A stretch of DNA of 62,469 nucleotides from Roseobacter sp. (lineage in GTDB: Bacteria > Pseudomonadota > Alphaproteobacteria > Rhodobacterales > Rhodobacteraceae). Below are positions 19,573-28,878 of the stretch, piece by piece. Position numbers and translations under genes: made by a program. Each line of letters begins with the position of its first letter. Within the stretch, counting starts at the first letter, position 1. Below the pieces are notes generated by a model, which saw only the letters and a program-made list of their open reading frames with translations, was not told the DNA's origin and ran no database searches. The DNA lies in assembly GCA_024636495.1 (NCBI GenBank), contig JAGXGZ010000005.1, forward strand, positions 1-62,469, in the 5' to 3' direction.

Positions 19573-19779
19573 TTATAGCAGGCTCAGATCGGTTGCCATC
19601 TGGCGGCCATCGCGCCCCTCCGACATCTCGAATGATACCTTTTGATCGTCAGCGAGCCCGGTAAGGCCCGACCGCTCTACGGCTGAAATGTGGACGAATA
19701 TATCGCTGCCGCCGTTTTCCGGTGCGATAAATCCATATCCTTTGGTGGTGTTAAACCATTTTACGGTTCCTGATGGCAT
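19573..19779 (-). CDS. Cold-shock protein, CspA family
   Basis: A 68-residue OB-fold RNA/DNA-binding protein. RNP1-like KGYGFIAP and RNP2-like DIFVHISAVE motifs are intact. ATG 19779 (MPSGTVKWFNTTKG) is preceded by a strong AGGAGG; the upstream open frame to 19875 is leader. Such proteins melt mRNA structure during cold or stationary phase. Confidence 0.93.
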   Translation of the reverse strand: MPSGTVKWFNTTKGYGFIAPENGGSDIFVHISAVERSGLTGLADDQKVSFEMSEGRDGRQMATDLSLL

Positions 19780-19950
19780 GATCTTCGGTGCCTCCTGTTG
19801 AGAAGTATGTGGTGCCGTCGTAAACAGGCCACCCCGAACCATCCCGGCTTGACCTAGCTTAAAAAGATTGATCATTACGCCGGAAAATCAAGGATTTTGG
19901 GGTGCGTGCCGATGTCGCACACCCCCATGAGCCGCAATAGCGAGGCGAAA

Positions 19951-20265
19951 ATGATCATCTATGGTTTGAAAAACTGCGATACCTGCCGCAAAGCCCTGAA
20001 AGCGCTGCCAGATGCCCGCCTTGTCGATGTCCGCGCCGAGGGTGTGCCAGAGGACGTGATGCAGCGTGCTTTTGATCAGTTCGGCGCAGCGATAATGAAT
20101 ACCCGCTCGACAACGTGGCGCGGATTGGCCGAGGCAGAGCGGGAAGCCGCCCCGCTTGTCCTGATCGCCCAGCATCCGGCGTTGATGAAACGCCCGCTGA
20201 TCGCGGATGGTGAAACGCTGTATCTGGGCTGGACCAAGCAGGTCGAGGCGGCGCTTACCGCGTAA
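19951..20265 (+). CDS. ArsC/Spx-like thioredoxin-fold protein (YffB type)
   Basis: A 104-residue member of the ArsC/Spx/YffB group. The single redox motif is in GLKNCDTCRKALKAL (CxxC), and RPLI near the end (MKRPLIADGE) matches the ArsC-family conserved Arg-Pro. YffB homologues lack proven arsenate reductase activity and may be glutathione-dependent thiol reductases. ATG 19951 follows GAGGCG. The 3' end overlaps the convergent DoxX gene by 11 bp. Confidence 0.8.
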   Translation: MIIYGLKNCDTCRKALKALPDARLVDVRAEGVPEDVMQRAFDQFGAAIMNTRSTTWRGLAEAEREAAPLVLIAQHPALMKRPLIADGETLYLGWTKQVEAALTA

Positions 20266-20800
20266 GCCGCGCCAGCAGCAGTTTGTCGGCGGAAAGCGGG
20301 CCCGCCCCTTTGACGACAAGGATCATCAAAAGAACCACCCAAAGTGCGCGCTGGTCCAGAATAGCGGCATCCGGAAAGCGGTCGAACCACCGCCCCAATG
20401 CATCAAACTGACTGTGCCCGTATATGTCTGTCAAAGACTGTAGAAATACAAACCCGATCATCCCGACCGCAGCGATCCGTGTGAAAAGCCCCAGCAGGAT
20501 CAGCGCAGGCAACAGGAACTCCGCAAGCGTTCCACCCAAGACCACGGCGTGGTGAAACGCGCCAAGCGCAGTTGCATCATAGCCGGCAGCTTCAAACGTT
20601 TTGGGCAATATCTGCACATAGGCCCCGGTACTTGGGGTCCACAGCCCCGCCAAACCATCACCCATCTTGGTGCGTCCGGAATTGAAAAAATAGACCGCCA
20701 GAACCGCGGCGAAAACCAACCGCGCGAGTGTGGGCAAAAGCCACTCTTGGCGGGCAAGCCACAAGGTTGCAGCATCGTAAACACCAAGCAATCTAGACAT
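20255..20800 (-). CDS. DoxX-family membrane protein of the bufferin operon
   Basis: A 181-residue inner-membrane protein with about four hydrophobic segments (LARLVFAAVLAVYFF, LAEFLLPALILLGLF, ALWVVLLMILVV) and the DoxX-type GLF.R turn. DoxX genes often close bufferin operons (called BufD in some descriptions); the role is unknown and may concern electron supply or membrane redox. ATG 20800 overlaps the end of bufC by 8 bp. Confidence 0.8.
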   Translation of the reverse strand: MSRLLGVYDAATLWLARQEWLLPTLARLVFAAVLAVYFFNSGRTKMGDGLAGLWTPSTGAYVQILPKTFEAAGYDATALGAFHHAVVLGGTLAEFLLPALILLGLFTRIAAVGMIGFVFLQSLTDIYGHSQFDALGRWFDRFPDAAILDQRALWVVLLMILVVKGAGPLSADKLLLARLTR

Positions 20801-21551
20801 GCTGACCCCCATCAGTTCCATGAAAAACGCCGTGCGAAAACGCAATCGTCAGACTGGCCGCAAGATCAAATTCTGGCGTTTCTTCTAGTGTTGCCTCAAA
20901 GGCCTCTCCGAGGGATTTACCCTGCACGAGGTGATCCAGCCACTGTGCAGCGCCAAGCGGTAACAAGACCGGTTCGGGATCAAATTCAGGGCGGCAGATC
21001 ATGACGTCCTGCGCCTGCATAACCGGTTTTGCAGATCCCTGGACCATGTTGAAGCGCCAGATGTCGAACAACGGCCAGACCGACCGCAAAATCCGAACAG
21101 AGGGGGCAATGTGCAGACCTTGGGCCATCATCTGTTCCGGGGGCAGCTGCTGGAACCCCTCAAGATCAAAGGGCCGGGTGTTCGCGGCGTGATAGGACGC
21201 GCGCATCGCAGCATCTAGCCGTGCACAATCAGGCAGATACCCCAGCTTTGAAACTTCAGGCAGCGTTTCAAGAAATGCGGGAAATTCAGCGCCGTAATAC
21301 ATCATCAGCGGCGAGGTTGGGGGATGCGCGCGCACATAGATCGGCGCAAGGGTATCAAAATTCTGCCCCCCCAGAACCTTGCGGGTCAATGGAAATGCCG
21401 TTTGCAAAGCTGAGATCAGCGAATGGGTGACGTTGTTGCGGTAGACACTATAGCGTTTTCCCGCAGGTGCATGTGCCGCCCCCAGCAACCCTTCTGGCAC
21501 TGGCTTTGATGGATCAAGCAAGGCGTCGCGAAAAGTGCTTTGATCTGTCAT
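20793..21551 (-). CDS. bufC: BufC-like partner protein (DUF2063)
   Basis: A 252-residue protein of the HvfC/BufC (DUF2063) family, beginning with [20 protein letters not shown] and the conserved YRNNV ([18 protein letters not shown]). BufC proteins bind the precursor peptide and assist the MNIO enzyme in modifying cysteines. It overlaps bufB by 4 bp (ATGA). No signal or membrane segment is visible, so it is cytosolic. Confidence 0.85.
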   Translation of the reverse strand: MTDQSTFRDALLDPSKPVPEGLLGAAHAPAGKRYSVYRNNVTHSLISALQTAFPLTRKVLGGQNFDTLAPIYVRAHPPTSPLMMYYGAEFPAFLETLPEVSKLGYLPDCARLDAAMRASYHAANTRPFDLEGFQQLPPEQMMAQGLHIAPSVRILRSVWPLFDIWRFNMVQGSAKPVMQAQDVMICRPEFDPEPVLLPLGAAQWLDHLVQGKSLGEAFEATLEETPEFDLAASLTIAFSHGVFHGTDGGQHV

Positions 21552-22396
21552 GCAGCAAGTGCTTTGGCAGCGCGTACAGTCTCTGCCCGCAAGGTGGGCC
21601 AGTCAGGGACATCGTTGTCCCATTCAGCCAACACGGGCTTGGGGCCTGTTTTCGCCAAGCAGTAGTCAAGCAGCGCCCAGACCGGATCGATGACCGGTTT
21701 GCCGTGGCTATCAATCAACAGCAGCGCCCCTGCATCATCGGTGTCTTCGTCATGCCCGCCCACGTGGATTTCACCGACATGCGCCAGCGGATAGGCGTCG
21801 ATATAGTCTTGGGCCGATAGGCCCAGATTGGTGGCTGAAATAAAGACGTTGTTCACATCCAACAGCAAACCGCAGCCGGTCCTGTGCACAAGTTCAGCCA
21901 GAAAGTCGGTTTCGGACAAGGTCGATTCCGCGAAGACCAGATAGCTAGAGGGGTTTTCAAGCAGCATCTGCCGGCCCAGTGTTTCTTGGACTTGGCCGAT
22001 ATGGCTGGCGACACGGGACAGCGTTGTTTCGGTATAGGGCAGGGGCAGCAGATCATTCAGGAACTCGGCACCGTGGGTCGACCACGCCAGATGTTCGGAA
22101 AAGCTGGCAGGCTGGGCCCAATCGCAAAGTTTTTTCAATCTGGTCAGGTGGTCGCGGTCTAAAGGTGTTTCGCCACCGATGCTCAGGCCTACGCCGTGCA
22201 CGGACAGCGCAAATCTTTCGGACAGCGCAAGGAGCTGTGCAAGCGGCCGCCCGCCATCGCCCATATAGTTTTCGGCGTGAACCTCGATCCATTCGACGGG
22301 GCCGGGGTCACGTTGCAAATCGGTGAAATGTTGCGGTTTGTAGCCAACGCCCGGACTTGCGGGCAGACGGTCAAAACGGCCTGCGCTGTCAAGCAT
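21548..22396 (-). CDS. bufB: BufB-like multinuclear iron-dependent oxidase (MNIO, DUF692)
   Basis: A 282-residue TIM-barrel enzyme of the DUF692/MNIO family, which oxidises cysteines of RiPP precursors to heterocycles. Metal and structural motifs are intact: [49 protein letters not shown] and AEWDND. ATG 22396 has GGGGAGGG six bases upstream; the longer frame would begin at TTG. It lies 78 bp after bufA with a hairpin between them. Confidence 0.9.
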   Translation of the reverse strand: MLDSAGRFDRLPASPGVGYKPQHFTDLQRDPGPVEWIEVHAENYMGDGGRPLAQLLALSERFALSVHGVGLSIGGETPLDRDHLTRLKKLCDWAQPASFSEHLAWSTHGAEFLNDLLPLPYTETTLSRVASHIGQVQETLGRQMLLENPSSYLVFAESTLSETDFLAELVHRTGCGLLLDVNNVFISATNLGLSAQDYIDAYPLAHVGEIHVGGHDEDTDDAGALLLIDSHGKPVIDPVWALLDYCLAKTGPKPVLAEWDNDVPDWPTLRAETVRAAKALAA

Positions 22397-22435
22397 GGCG
22401 CGCCCTCCCCATGGTCTTGGTAGTTTCAATGTGGG

Positions 22436-22464
22436 TGCGCAGGCCGCAAAACGCCGCCTGCGCA
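22436..22464 (-). promoter_or_regulatory. Intercistronic hairpin between bufA and bufB
   Basis: TGCGCAGGC and GCCTGCGCA form a perfect 9-bp stem with an 11-base loop in the 78-bp gap between bufA and bufB. There is no U-run on the minus strand. It could be a partial terminator or RNA-stabilising stem that keeps the peptide gene expressed above the enzyme genes (inference). Confidence 0.5.
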
Positions 22465-22474
22465 GTGGTCAGCT

Positions 22475-22777
22475 TTAGGCTGGCAGGTCGCGGTCAAGTG
22501 CTTCGAGCGAGCCTGTGCGTGCTTTGCCATCGGCCATTTCGGGCAGTTCCATGCTCGCGCATGTGCCTGCATCGACCAGTTTCCAGGCGTTACCCTGATA
22601 GTCGGTGACAGATGTGCCCGCGCATGTGGTGCCGGGGCCTGCGGCGCAATCATTGGCACCTGCCAGTGACACGCCATAGCATTTCTCTTTGGATGCGGCA
22701 TTTGCGGGGGCAGTGTGGGCAACCATGGCAGCAGCGACGGCACCGGCGACAGCAAGGGATTTCAGTGTATTGGACAT
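22475..22777 (-). CDS. bufA: Bufferin-type RiPP precursor, BufA1-like (DUF2282)
   Basis: A 100-residue precursor with a Sec-type signal peptide (residues 1-27, cleaved near APANA-AS) and a mature part with four cysteines at 33, 44, 52 and 73. [17 protein letters not shown] and [10 protein letters not shown] match DUF2282 bufferins, whose cysteines are modified by BufB/BufC to bind copper. The C-terminal 25 residues are acidic and helix-like. A GGAGGA Shine-Dalgarno lies upstream of ATG 22777, and the gene follows the thrS terminator. Confidence 0.9.
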   Translation of the reverse strand: MSNTLKSLAVAGAVAAAMVAHTAPANAASKEKCYGVSLAGANDCAAGPGTTCAGTSVTDYQGNAWKLVDAGTCASMELPEMADGKARTGSLEALDRDLPA

Positions 22778-22952
22778 TGTGTTGTTCCTCCAGTTGGGTC
22801 GAAGTCGTTTATGAGTAACCTAGTTAAGCCCGCGTTGGCGCAACAAATCCACTCCCGTCAAAGTGTGTCACGTGAACGTTAGGTTTTCCGCCTGTTTTCT
22901 GTAACATTCGGTGAAATTTCACCTTGGCGCGCGCAATTTTGAAATAAACGGT

Positions 22953-22988
22953 CACATCCGGGCAGCGGCCTATTTGCGCCCGGATGTG
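22953..22988 (-). terminator. Rho-independent terminator of thrS
   Basis: CACATCCGGGC and GCCCGGATGTG form a perfect 11-bp stem immediately past the thrS stop. It is followed on the minus strand by a U-rich ACCGTTTATTT stretch. It separates thrS from the bufferin operon. Confidence 0.7.
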
Positions 22989-22992
22989 TTTG

Positions 22993-24951
22993 TTACAAAG
23001 TAATCGGGCGCAGATCGGGCGGTGTCGCTTCAAGAGCCAGCGCCGCCGCGACGTCGGTTAACGCCTGAACTGAGGTTTGCTTTTCGCCCAAGCGGCGCAC
23101 CGACACGGTCTTGTCTTCAACTTCGCGCGCGCCTACCGCAAGGATCACGGGAACCTTGCCAACGGAATGTTCACGGACCTTGTAGTTGATCTTTTCGTTG
23201 CGCATGTCGGCCTCGGCGCGGATCCCCGCTGCGACCAAAGTCGCCACGACCTCGTTCACATAATCATCAGCCTCTGACGTGATAGAGGCCACGACGACCT
23301 GACGCGGGGCCAGCCAGAACGGCAGCTTGCCTGCGTGTTCTTCGATCAGGATACCGATAAAACGTTCAAACGATCCCAAGGTCGCGCGGTGCAGCATCAC
23401 GGGGCGATGCTTGGCCCCGTCAGACCCGACGTAGGTCGCGTCGAGCCGTTCGGGCAGTACGAAATCGACCTGATGGGTACCGCATTGCCAATCGCGGCCA
23501 ATCGCGTCGGTCAGCACGAACTCCAGTTTGGGGCCATAGAACGCGCCTTCGCCGGGGTTGATCTCGGGCTCGATGCCCGCTTTGCGGGTGGCCGACAGCA
23601 AGGCGGCTTCGGCTTTGTCCCAAACCTCGTCCGATCCGGCACGGGTGTCGGGGCGGTCCGAGAATTTGACTTTGAAGTTCTCGAACCCGAGGTCTTTGTA
23701 GATCGCGGAGAGAAATTCAATGTAGGTCAGGGTTTCTTCTTCGATCTGGTCTTCACGGCAGAAGATATGGCCGTCGTCTTGGGTAAAGCCGCGCACCCGC
23801 ATGATGCCGTGCAGCGCGCCCGAAGGTTCATAGCGGTTACACGAGCCGAATTCGGCCATGCGCAACGGCAGGTCGCGGTAGGATTTCATGCCTTGGTTGA
23901 AGATCTGCACATGGCAGGGGCAGTTCATCGGCTTGAGCGCGTTCACAGCCTTTTCGCGGGCGTGCTCTTCGTCGACCTCAACAATGAACATATGTTCCTG
24001 ATACTTGTCCCAATGGCCGGATTTTTCCCACAGCTTGCGGTCAACCACCTGCGGTGTGTTCACCTCGACATAGCCGCCTGCGCGCTGTTTGCGGCGCATG
24101 TAGTCTTGCAGCTGGGTGTAGATCAGCCAGCCGTTGGGGTGCCAGAACACCTGACCGGGGGCTTCTTCTTGCATGTGGAACAGGTTCATTTCGCGGCCCA
24201 GCTTGCGGTGGTCGCGTTTGGCGGCTTCTTCGAGCATATTGAGATGCGCGCGCAGCTTTTCCTTGCCAGTAAAGGCAACGCCGTAGATGCGCTGCAACAT
24301 GGGGCGGTTGCTGTCGCCGCGCCAATAGGCACCGGCAATGGACATCAGTTTGAACGCATCGCCGGGCACCTGGCCAGTGTGTTGCAGGTGCGGACCGCGA
24401 CACAGGTCTTGCCAGTCGCCGTGCCAATACATCCGCAAGGGTTCATCGCCGGGGATGCTTTCGATCAGCTCTACCTTATAGGGCTCGTTCAGGTCCTCGT
24501 AATGTTTGATCGCGCGGGGACGGTCCCAGACTTCGGTGCGGACGGGGTCGCGGGCGTTGATGATGTCCTTCATCTTCTTTTCGATCAGGCCAAGGTCTTC
24601 GGGGGTAAACGGTTCCTTGCGGTCGAAATCGTAATACCAGCCGTCCTTGATCACGGGGCCGATTGTTACCTTGGTGTCGGGCCAGATGTCTTGCACGGCA
24701 CGCGCCATGATATGGGCCAGATCGTGGCGCACCAGTTCATTGGCTTGGACCTCGTCCGCCATGGTGTGGATTGCGATGCTTGCATCCGCGTCAATCGGCC
24801 AGGCCAGATCGAAATGCGCGCCATTGACGGTCGCGCTGATCGCCTTTTTGCCGAGCGATTTCGAGATGTCATTGGCGACCTCGCCCGCAGTGATACCTGC
24901 GTCGTAGTGCCGTGCATTGCCATCGGGAAGGGTAAGAGTGATTTGGGCCAT
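22993..24951 (-). CDS. thrS: Threonyl-tRNA synthetase
   Basis: Charges tRNA-Thr; class II aminoacyl-tRNA synthetase of 652 residues. Domains in order are TGS ([17 protein letters not shown]), the editing domain with [10 protein letters not shown], the catalytic core (motif 2 in [19 protein letters not shown], zinc-site cysteine in [10 protein letters not shown]) and the anticodon-binding domain ([11 protein letters not shown]). ATG 24951 starts the TGS domain; the open frame extends upstream without homology. Confidence 0.96.
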   Translation of the reverse strand: MAQITLTLPDGNARHYDAGITAGEVANDISKSLGKKAISATVNGAHFDLAWPIDADASIAIHTMADEVQANELVRHDLAHIMARAVQDIWPDTKVTIGPVIKDGWYYDFDRKEPFTPEDLGLIEKKMKDIINARDPVRTEVWDRPRAIKHYEDLNEPYKVELIESIPGDEPLRMYWHGDWQDLCRGPHLQHTGQVPGDAFKLMSIAGAYWRGDSNRPMLQRIYGVAFTGKEKLRAHLNMLEEAAKRDHRKLGREMNLFHMQEEAPGQVFWHPNGWLIYTQLQDYMRRKQRAGGYVEVNTPQVVDRKLWEKSGHWDKYQEHMFIVEVDEEHAREKAVNALKPMNCPCHVQIFNQGMKSYRDLPLRMAEFGSCNRYEPSGALHGIMRVRGFTQDDGHIFCREDQIEEETLTYIEFLSAIYKDLGFENFKVKFSDRPDTRAGSDEVWDKAEAALLSATRKAGIEPEINPGEGAFYGPKLEFVLTDAIGRDWQCGTHQVDFVLPERLDATYVGSDGAKHRPVMLHRATLGSFERFIGILIEEHAGKLPFWLAPRQVVVASITSEADDYVNEVVATLVAAGIRAEADMRNEKINYKVREHSVGKVPVILAVGAREVEDKTVSVRRLGEKQTSVQALTDVAAALALEATPPDLRPITL

Positions 24952-25123
24952 TGGGGCCTCCTCGTCGGTTTGGCGCCTACGAGACGCCCGGTTGCGGGTT
25001 ATGTGCAAGCGCGTAGATGGCGCGATGTCGGGGTATTGTCAATGTTGGGGTTTGGGCGGAAACTTCTTTCCTTCAGGGCGCATTGGCATAAGTGGATAGG
25101 CCGGTAGCGTAAGGAACGGATAG

Positions 25124-26404
25124 ATGCACAAGGGCTGGGCAGGAAAGCTTTTTACGAAAATCTCGGGGTCTTCCGACGATGCAAGTGATCTGAGCGATGT
25201 CGCCCACAAGGCAGAAGCCCCCAACGCCCTGCGCCACATTGCCAGCCTGTCGATGACCAAGGTGGCAGACGGGCTGATCGACCCCAAATTGATGCTGTCG
25301 TGGTTGCTGACAGCCCTTGGGGCGCCAGCAGTATTCGCCGGTGCGCTGGTGCCAATCCGCGAAAGCGGCGCGTTGCTGCCACAGATGATCCTCGCGTCAT
25401 GGGTGCAGGGGATGGAACGGCGCAAGTGGGCTTGGGTGATGGGCTCTGCCGGTCAGGGGCTGTTTGCTGCGTTGATTGTTTTGGCCGCACTTACACTTGA
25501 CGGCGCGGCGGCGGGGTACGCCATTTGCGCGGCACTGGCGGGGCTGGCGCTGTCTCGCGCGGCCTGTTCGGTGTCTTACAAGGATATCCTGGGCAAAACC
25601 GTTGGCCAATCCCGGCGAGGGGCGATCACTGGTACTGCCGGATCGGTCGCGTCAGCGGGTGTGGTCGTGCTGGCGCTGTTGCTGATGTCTGGTCTGTTCG
25701 AAAACAAGGGCGTTGTGGTCGCGGCTATCGCGCTTGCCGCGTGCCTTTGGGGCGGCGCTGCGCTGCTTTTTGCGGCCTTGCGCGAAGAAAAAAGCGATAC
25801 TGGCAATGCCACCAAAGCAAGCTTTGGCATCCTGAAGGAAGATGCGAACCTGCGGCGGTTCATTCTGGTACGTGGCCTGCTGACATCGACAGCACTTGCG
25901 CCGCCTTATTTTGTCGTGCTTGCCGGGGGCGAGGATCAATCCGCGCTTGGCCAGCTGGGTGCCTTGGTGTTGGCCTCGGCGCTGGCGTCGTTTCTAAGCT
26001 CGTATGTCTGGGGTCGCATGTCTGACAGATCAAGCCGCAAGGTCTTGATGCTGACGGGGATTGTGGGTGCTGTGGCGATGCTGGGTGCGGTGGCATTAAG
26101 TGTTCTGGGGCTGGCCACGCAATTCTGGGCGATGCCGCTGGTCCTGTTTATCCTGATGATTGCCTATCACGGCGTGCGGCAGGGCCGGTCGATCTATCTG
26201 GTGGATATGTCGCCCGAAGATCAACGGTCGGCTTATGCTGCCGTGTCGAACACGGTCATCGGGCTGTTGTTGCTGGTGGCCGGGTTTGCAGGGGGCGGGG
26301 CGGCATTGCTGGGGCCGACCGCAACGCTTGTTTTATTTGCACTGATGGCGCTGGGGGCTGCAATCGCTGGAATTGGACTGCGCGAGGTTGAAGCTGTGGA
26401 TTGA
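25124..26404 (+). CDS. Major facilitator superfamily transporter
   Basis: A 426-residue inner-membrane protein with about 11-12 hydrophobic segments. The interdomain signature-like loop is WGRMSDRSSRKVLML, and a hydrophilic N-terminus of about 45 residues precedes the first helix. MFS landmarks such as AYHGVRQGRSIYLVDM lie in the second half. The substrate is unknown. It is divergent from thrS. Confidence 0.75.
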   Translation: MHKGWAGKLFTKISGSSDDASDLSDVAHKAEAPNALRHIASLSMTKVADGLIDPKLMLSWLLTALGAPAVFAGALVPIRESGALLPQMILASWVQGMERRKWAWVMGSAGQGLFAALIVLAALTLDGAAAGYAICAALAGLALSRAACSVSYKDILGKTVGQSRRGAITGTAGSVASAGVVVLALLLMSGLFENKGVVVAAIALAACLWGGAALLFAALREEKSDTGNATKASFGILKEDANLRRFILVRGLLTSTALAPPYFVVLAGGEDQSALGQLGALVLASALASFLSSYVWGRMSDRSSRKVLMLTGIVGAVAMLGAVALSVLGLATQFWAMPLVLFILMIAYHGVRQGRSIYLVDMSPEDQRSAYAAVSNTVIGLLLLVAGFAGGGAALLGPTATLVLFALMALGAAIAGIGLREVEAVD

Positions 26405-26461
26405 TCGCAAACGCAGCACCTTCTATGACAGAACTGTCCATTCAATCAAAAGGAGTGGGAC

Positions 26462-26695
26462 ATGCCAAAACATAACCGAAATTTCGAACTCACAGTCAGC
26501 GATATTGATTTGATCGAGGCGGCACTTCACATCACCAAGCGTGATCTGTCGCTTGACGCATTGGGCGATACTCAGCAGATGCTGCCCGCCGCAGAAACAG
26601 CGGAATCCCTGCGCAAGATCGACGATCTGCTGGGGCGGCTGCACAACCAAAAGATATTCTATCGCCCCTCTAAGGGAACATATTTGGGCGGATGA
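26462..26695 (+). CDS. Small conserved hypothetical protein, 77 residues
   Basis: A helical, soluble protein beginning MPKHNRNFELTVSDIDLIEAAL. AAGGAG lies just upstream. The TGA overlaps the next gene's ATG by 4 bp, giving a tight cluster with an alpha/beta hydrolase and an M15-like peptidase. I do not recognise a family. Confidence 0.65.
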   Translation: MPKHNRNFELTVSDIDLIEAALHITKRDLSLDALGDTQQMLPAAETAESLRKIDDLLGRLHNQKIFYRPSKGTYLGG

Positions 26696-27450
26696 CTGAA
26701 CATGCCTTTCTAGAAACACCCCAAGGGCGCAAGCTGGCCTATCATCTGACCGAAGGCCGCGGGCCGTGCACCGTCTTTCTGGGTGGGCTGAAGTCTGACA
26801 TGCAAGGCACCAAGGCGATTTTCCTTGAGCAGTGGGCGCGCCGCGAGGGGCGTGCTTTCTTGCGCTTCGACTATTCCGGCCATGGCGATTCTTCGGGTGA
26901 GTTCACGGATGGTTGCATCGGGGATTGGGCCGAAGATACGCAGGCCGCCGTGAACGCGCTGACACGCGGCAAGATTATCCCTGTGGGATCGTCGATGGGC
27001 GGATGGCAGTCGTTGTTGCTGTGTAGGGCGATGTCCGACCGGATTGCAGGGCTGGTGACCATCGCGGCAGCACCGGATTTTACCGAAGACGGATATTGGG
27101 CCAGCTTTACTGATGCACAAAAGCGGCTGTTGCAGGATACAGGCCAAGTCGAACTGCCTTCCGACTATATGGAGCCCTACATCATCACGCGCCGCATGAT
27201 TGAAGACGGGCGTGACCAACTGGTGCTTCGCACACCGTTGCTGTTGCCATTTCCGGTCAGATTTTTGCAGGGCACGGCGGATACTGCGGTAAGCGTCGCC
27301 ACGGCAGTTCGATTGCTTGACCATGCGCAGGGCCCGGACATGCAGTTGCAACTGGTCAAAGACGCGGACCACCGATTTTCCGACGATACATGTCTGGCAC
27401 TGATGGTTGACGCATTGGAAGATGTGCTGGGCCGCTGCTGGAATGCGTAA
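26692..27450 (+). CDS. Alpha/beta hydrolase (ABHD10-like)
   Basis: A 252-residue hydrolase with the elbow GSSMGG (PVGSSMGGWQSLLL), a FLRFDYSGHGDSSGEF block typical of the ABHD10-like group, the acid in QGTADTAVS and histidine in DADHRFSDD. ABHD10 members are thioesterases or acyl-glucuronide esterases; the substrate here is unknown. It overlaps the following M15-like gene by 8 bp. Confidence 0.8.
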   Translation: MTEHAFLETPQGRKLAYHLTEGRGPCTVFLGGLKSDMQGTKAIFLEQWARREGRAFLRFDYSGHGDSSGEFTDGCIGDWAEDTQAAVNALTRGKIIPVGSSMGGWQSLLLCRAMSDRIAGLVTIAAAPDFTEDGYWASFTDAQKRLLQDTGQVELPSDYMEPYIITRRMIEDGRDQLVLRTPLLLPFPVRFLQGTADTAVSVATAVRLLDHAQGPDMQLQLVKDADHRFSDDTCLALMVDALEDVLGRCWNA

Positions 27451-28075
27451 ACCCGCCAGCATGTGGAGCCTTGAGACGTTTGGGCGGGTGCGTTTGTCGA
27501 CACATTTCTTTATGCGCGACTTCCTGTATTCCGAGATTTCCGGTTTTCACGGGATTCCCAATATTCCAGAAAATCCTGATCTTGCGATTGAAAACGGGCG
27601 TAACTTTTGCACGGCGTTGTTGGACCCGCTTGAGGAAACCTTTGGCAGGGTCGCTGTGCGGTCTGGATATCGTTCAGCGCACCTGAACACCTACGGCAAT
27701 CAAAACAAACTGAACTGCGCGGCAAGCGATAACCCGATTGAATGCCATATCTGGGACCGTTACGGGGGCGATGATTCCATCGCGGGGGCCTCGGTTGTGG
27801 TTCCGTGGTTTGCTGATCGCTATGCTGAGGGGCGTGATTGGCGTGATCTGGCGTGGTGGGTGCATGATCATCTGCCCTATTCCGAGATGTGGTTTTTTCC
27901 CAAACTGGCGGCGTTCAATCTGGTCTGGCGGCCAAATCCGCTGCGTACGATTTCCAGCTATATCGCGCCCAAGGGGATGTTGCTGCGTGCAGGTTATGAC
28001 CCGATTGAGCCAATCGTGCAGCGGTGCGCAAGATATGCTGATTTTCCGCCCTTGCGCGGCATTGCCTATCCATGA
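27443..28075 (+). CDS. Peptidase M15-like / D-Ala-D-Ala carboxypeptidase-like protein
   Basis: About 210 residues. The central VAVRSGYRSAHLNTYG and ECHIWD stretches resemble the SGYRS and H...D zinc-site regions of peptidase M15/hedgehog-like domains. No signal peptide is visible, which is unusual for a cell-wall hydrolase. ATG 27443 overlaps the hydrolase stop. An assignment to DUF-level families is possible. Confidence 0.5.
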   Translation: MRKPASMWSLETFGRVRLSTHFFMRDFLYSEISGFHGIPNIPENPDLAIENGRNFCTALLDPLEETFGRVAVRSGYRSAHLNTYGNQNKLNCAASDNPIECHIWDRYGGDDSIAGASVVVPWFADRYAEGRDWRDLAWWVHDHLPYSEMWFFPKLAAFNLVWRPNPLRTISSYIAPKGMLLRAGYDPIEPIVQRCARYADFPPLRGIAYP

Positions 28076-28147
28076 TGTGGTGTGCATCGAACGAATAGGC
28101 GGTTTTGATGCAGTTTGCTAAGATCAGGATATGTTGCAGGGCAACGC

Positions 28148-28858
28148 ATGGCTGAACCTCTTGTGCTTTTACCCGGTTTAATGTGCGACGCGCGCGTGTT
28201 CTGGCCGCAAATCGCGGAACTGTCCGCCTCGATGGCCGTCACCGTGGCACCCATCACCCAAGGGGAACGGATGGACGAAATTGCATCGGGTTTGCTGGAT
28301 CTTTTGCCGCATAAATTTGCCCTTGCGGGGTTGGGAATGGGCGGCATGGTAGCACTTGAGATCGCCCGCCGCGCACCCAATCGCGTCAGCCGCCTTGGTT
28401 TGATTGACACCAGCCCCTTGGGCGAAACGCCCCAAACCTCGGCCATGCGTGAGTTGCGGATTGTGAAAGCCAAGTCGGGCAAGATCATGGATGTGATGCG
28501 CGAAGAGGTGCCGCAAAGCGCGTTGGCGGCGGGCCCGAACCGTGCGGCAATTATAGATATCTTGCTGGATATGGCCGATACGCTGGGGCCGGGGGTCTAT
28601 CTGAAACAGGCGCGCGCGTTGCAAAGATGCGGTGACCAGCAGGCGGTGCTGCGCAAACTACGTTGTCCGACCTTGGTCATGTGCGGCGAGGCTGACACCA
28701 TTAACCCAGTGAAACGCCATAGTTTCATGGCTGAACTGATCCCTCACGCTGTTTTGCAGGTCATTTCGGGGGCTGGGCATGTGCCAACTCTTGAACAACC
28801 CCAAGCGGTGACCGAAGCGTTGATCAACTGGATGCGCCAGCCCTACGTCTTGAAATAG
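28148..28858 (+). CDS. Alpha/beta-fold hydrolase lacking the usual nucleophile serine
   Basis: A 236-residue protein with LPGLMCDARVFWPQ at the oxyanion loop, an acid in CGEADTINP and histidine in GAGHVPTLEQP. The nucleophile elbow reads ALAGLGMGGMVALE: the G-x-S-x-G serine position is glycine. It may therefore be non-catalytic or use another mechanism. The 72-bp upstream gap suggests its own promoter or coupling with the preceding gene. Confidence 0.7.
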   Translation: MAEPLVLLPGLMCDARVFWPQIAELSASMAVTVAPITQGERMDEIASGLLDLLPHKFALAGLGMGGMVALEIARRAPNRVSRLGLIDTSPLGETPQTSAMRELRIVKAKSGKIMDVMREEVPQSALAAGPNRAAIIDILLDMADTLGPGVYLKQARALQRCGDQQAVLRKLRCPTLVMCGEADTINPVKRHSFMAELIPHAVLQVISGAGHVPTLEQPQAVTEALINWMRQPYVLK

Positions 28859-28878
28859 GCGCGGGGGGCGCAGCTTTT

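Noticed and set aside
22778..22952. Possible ECF sigma promoter (GTAACC) upstream of bufA
   Set aside because: The GTAACC at 22816 points away from bufA, and no matching -10 was found in the right orientation.
23335..25107. 590-codon open frame on the plus strand
   Set aside because: It is the antisense shadow of thrS, whose conserved motifs are unambiguous.
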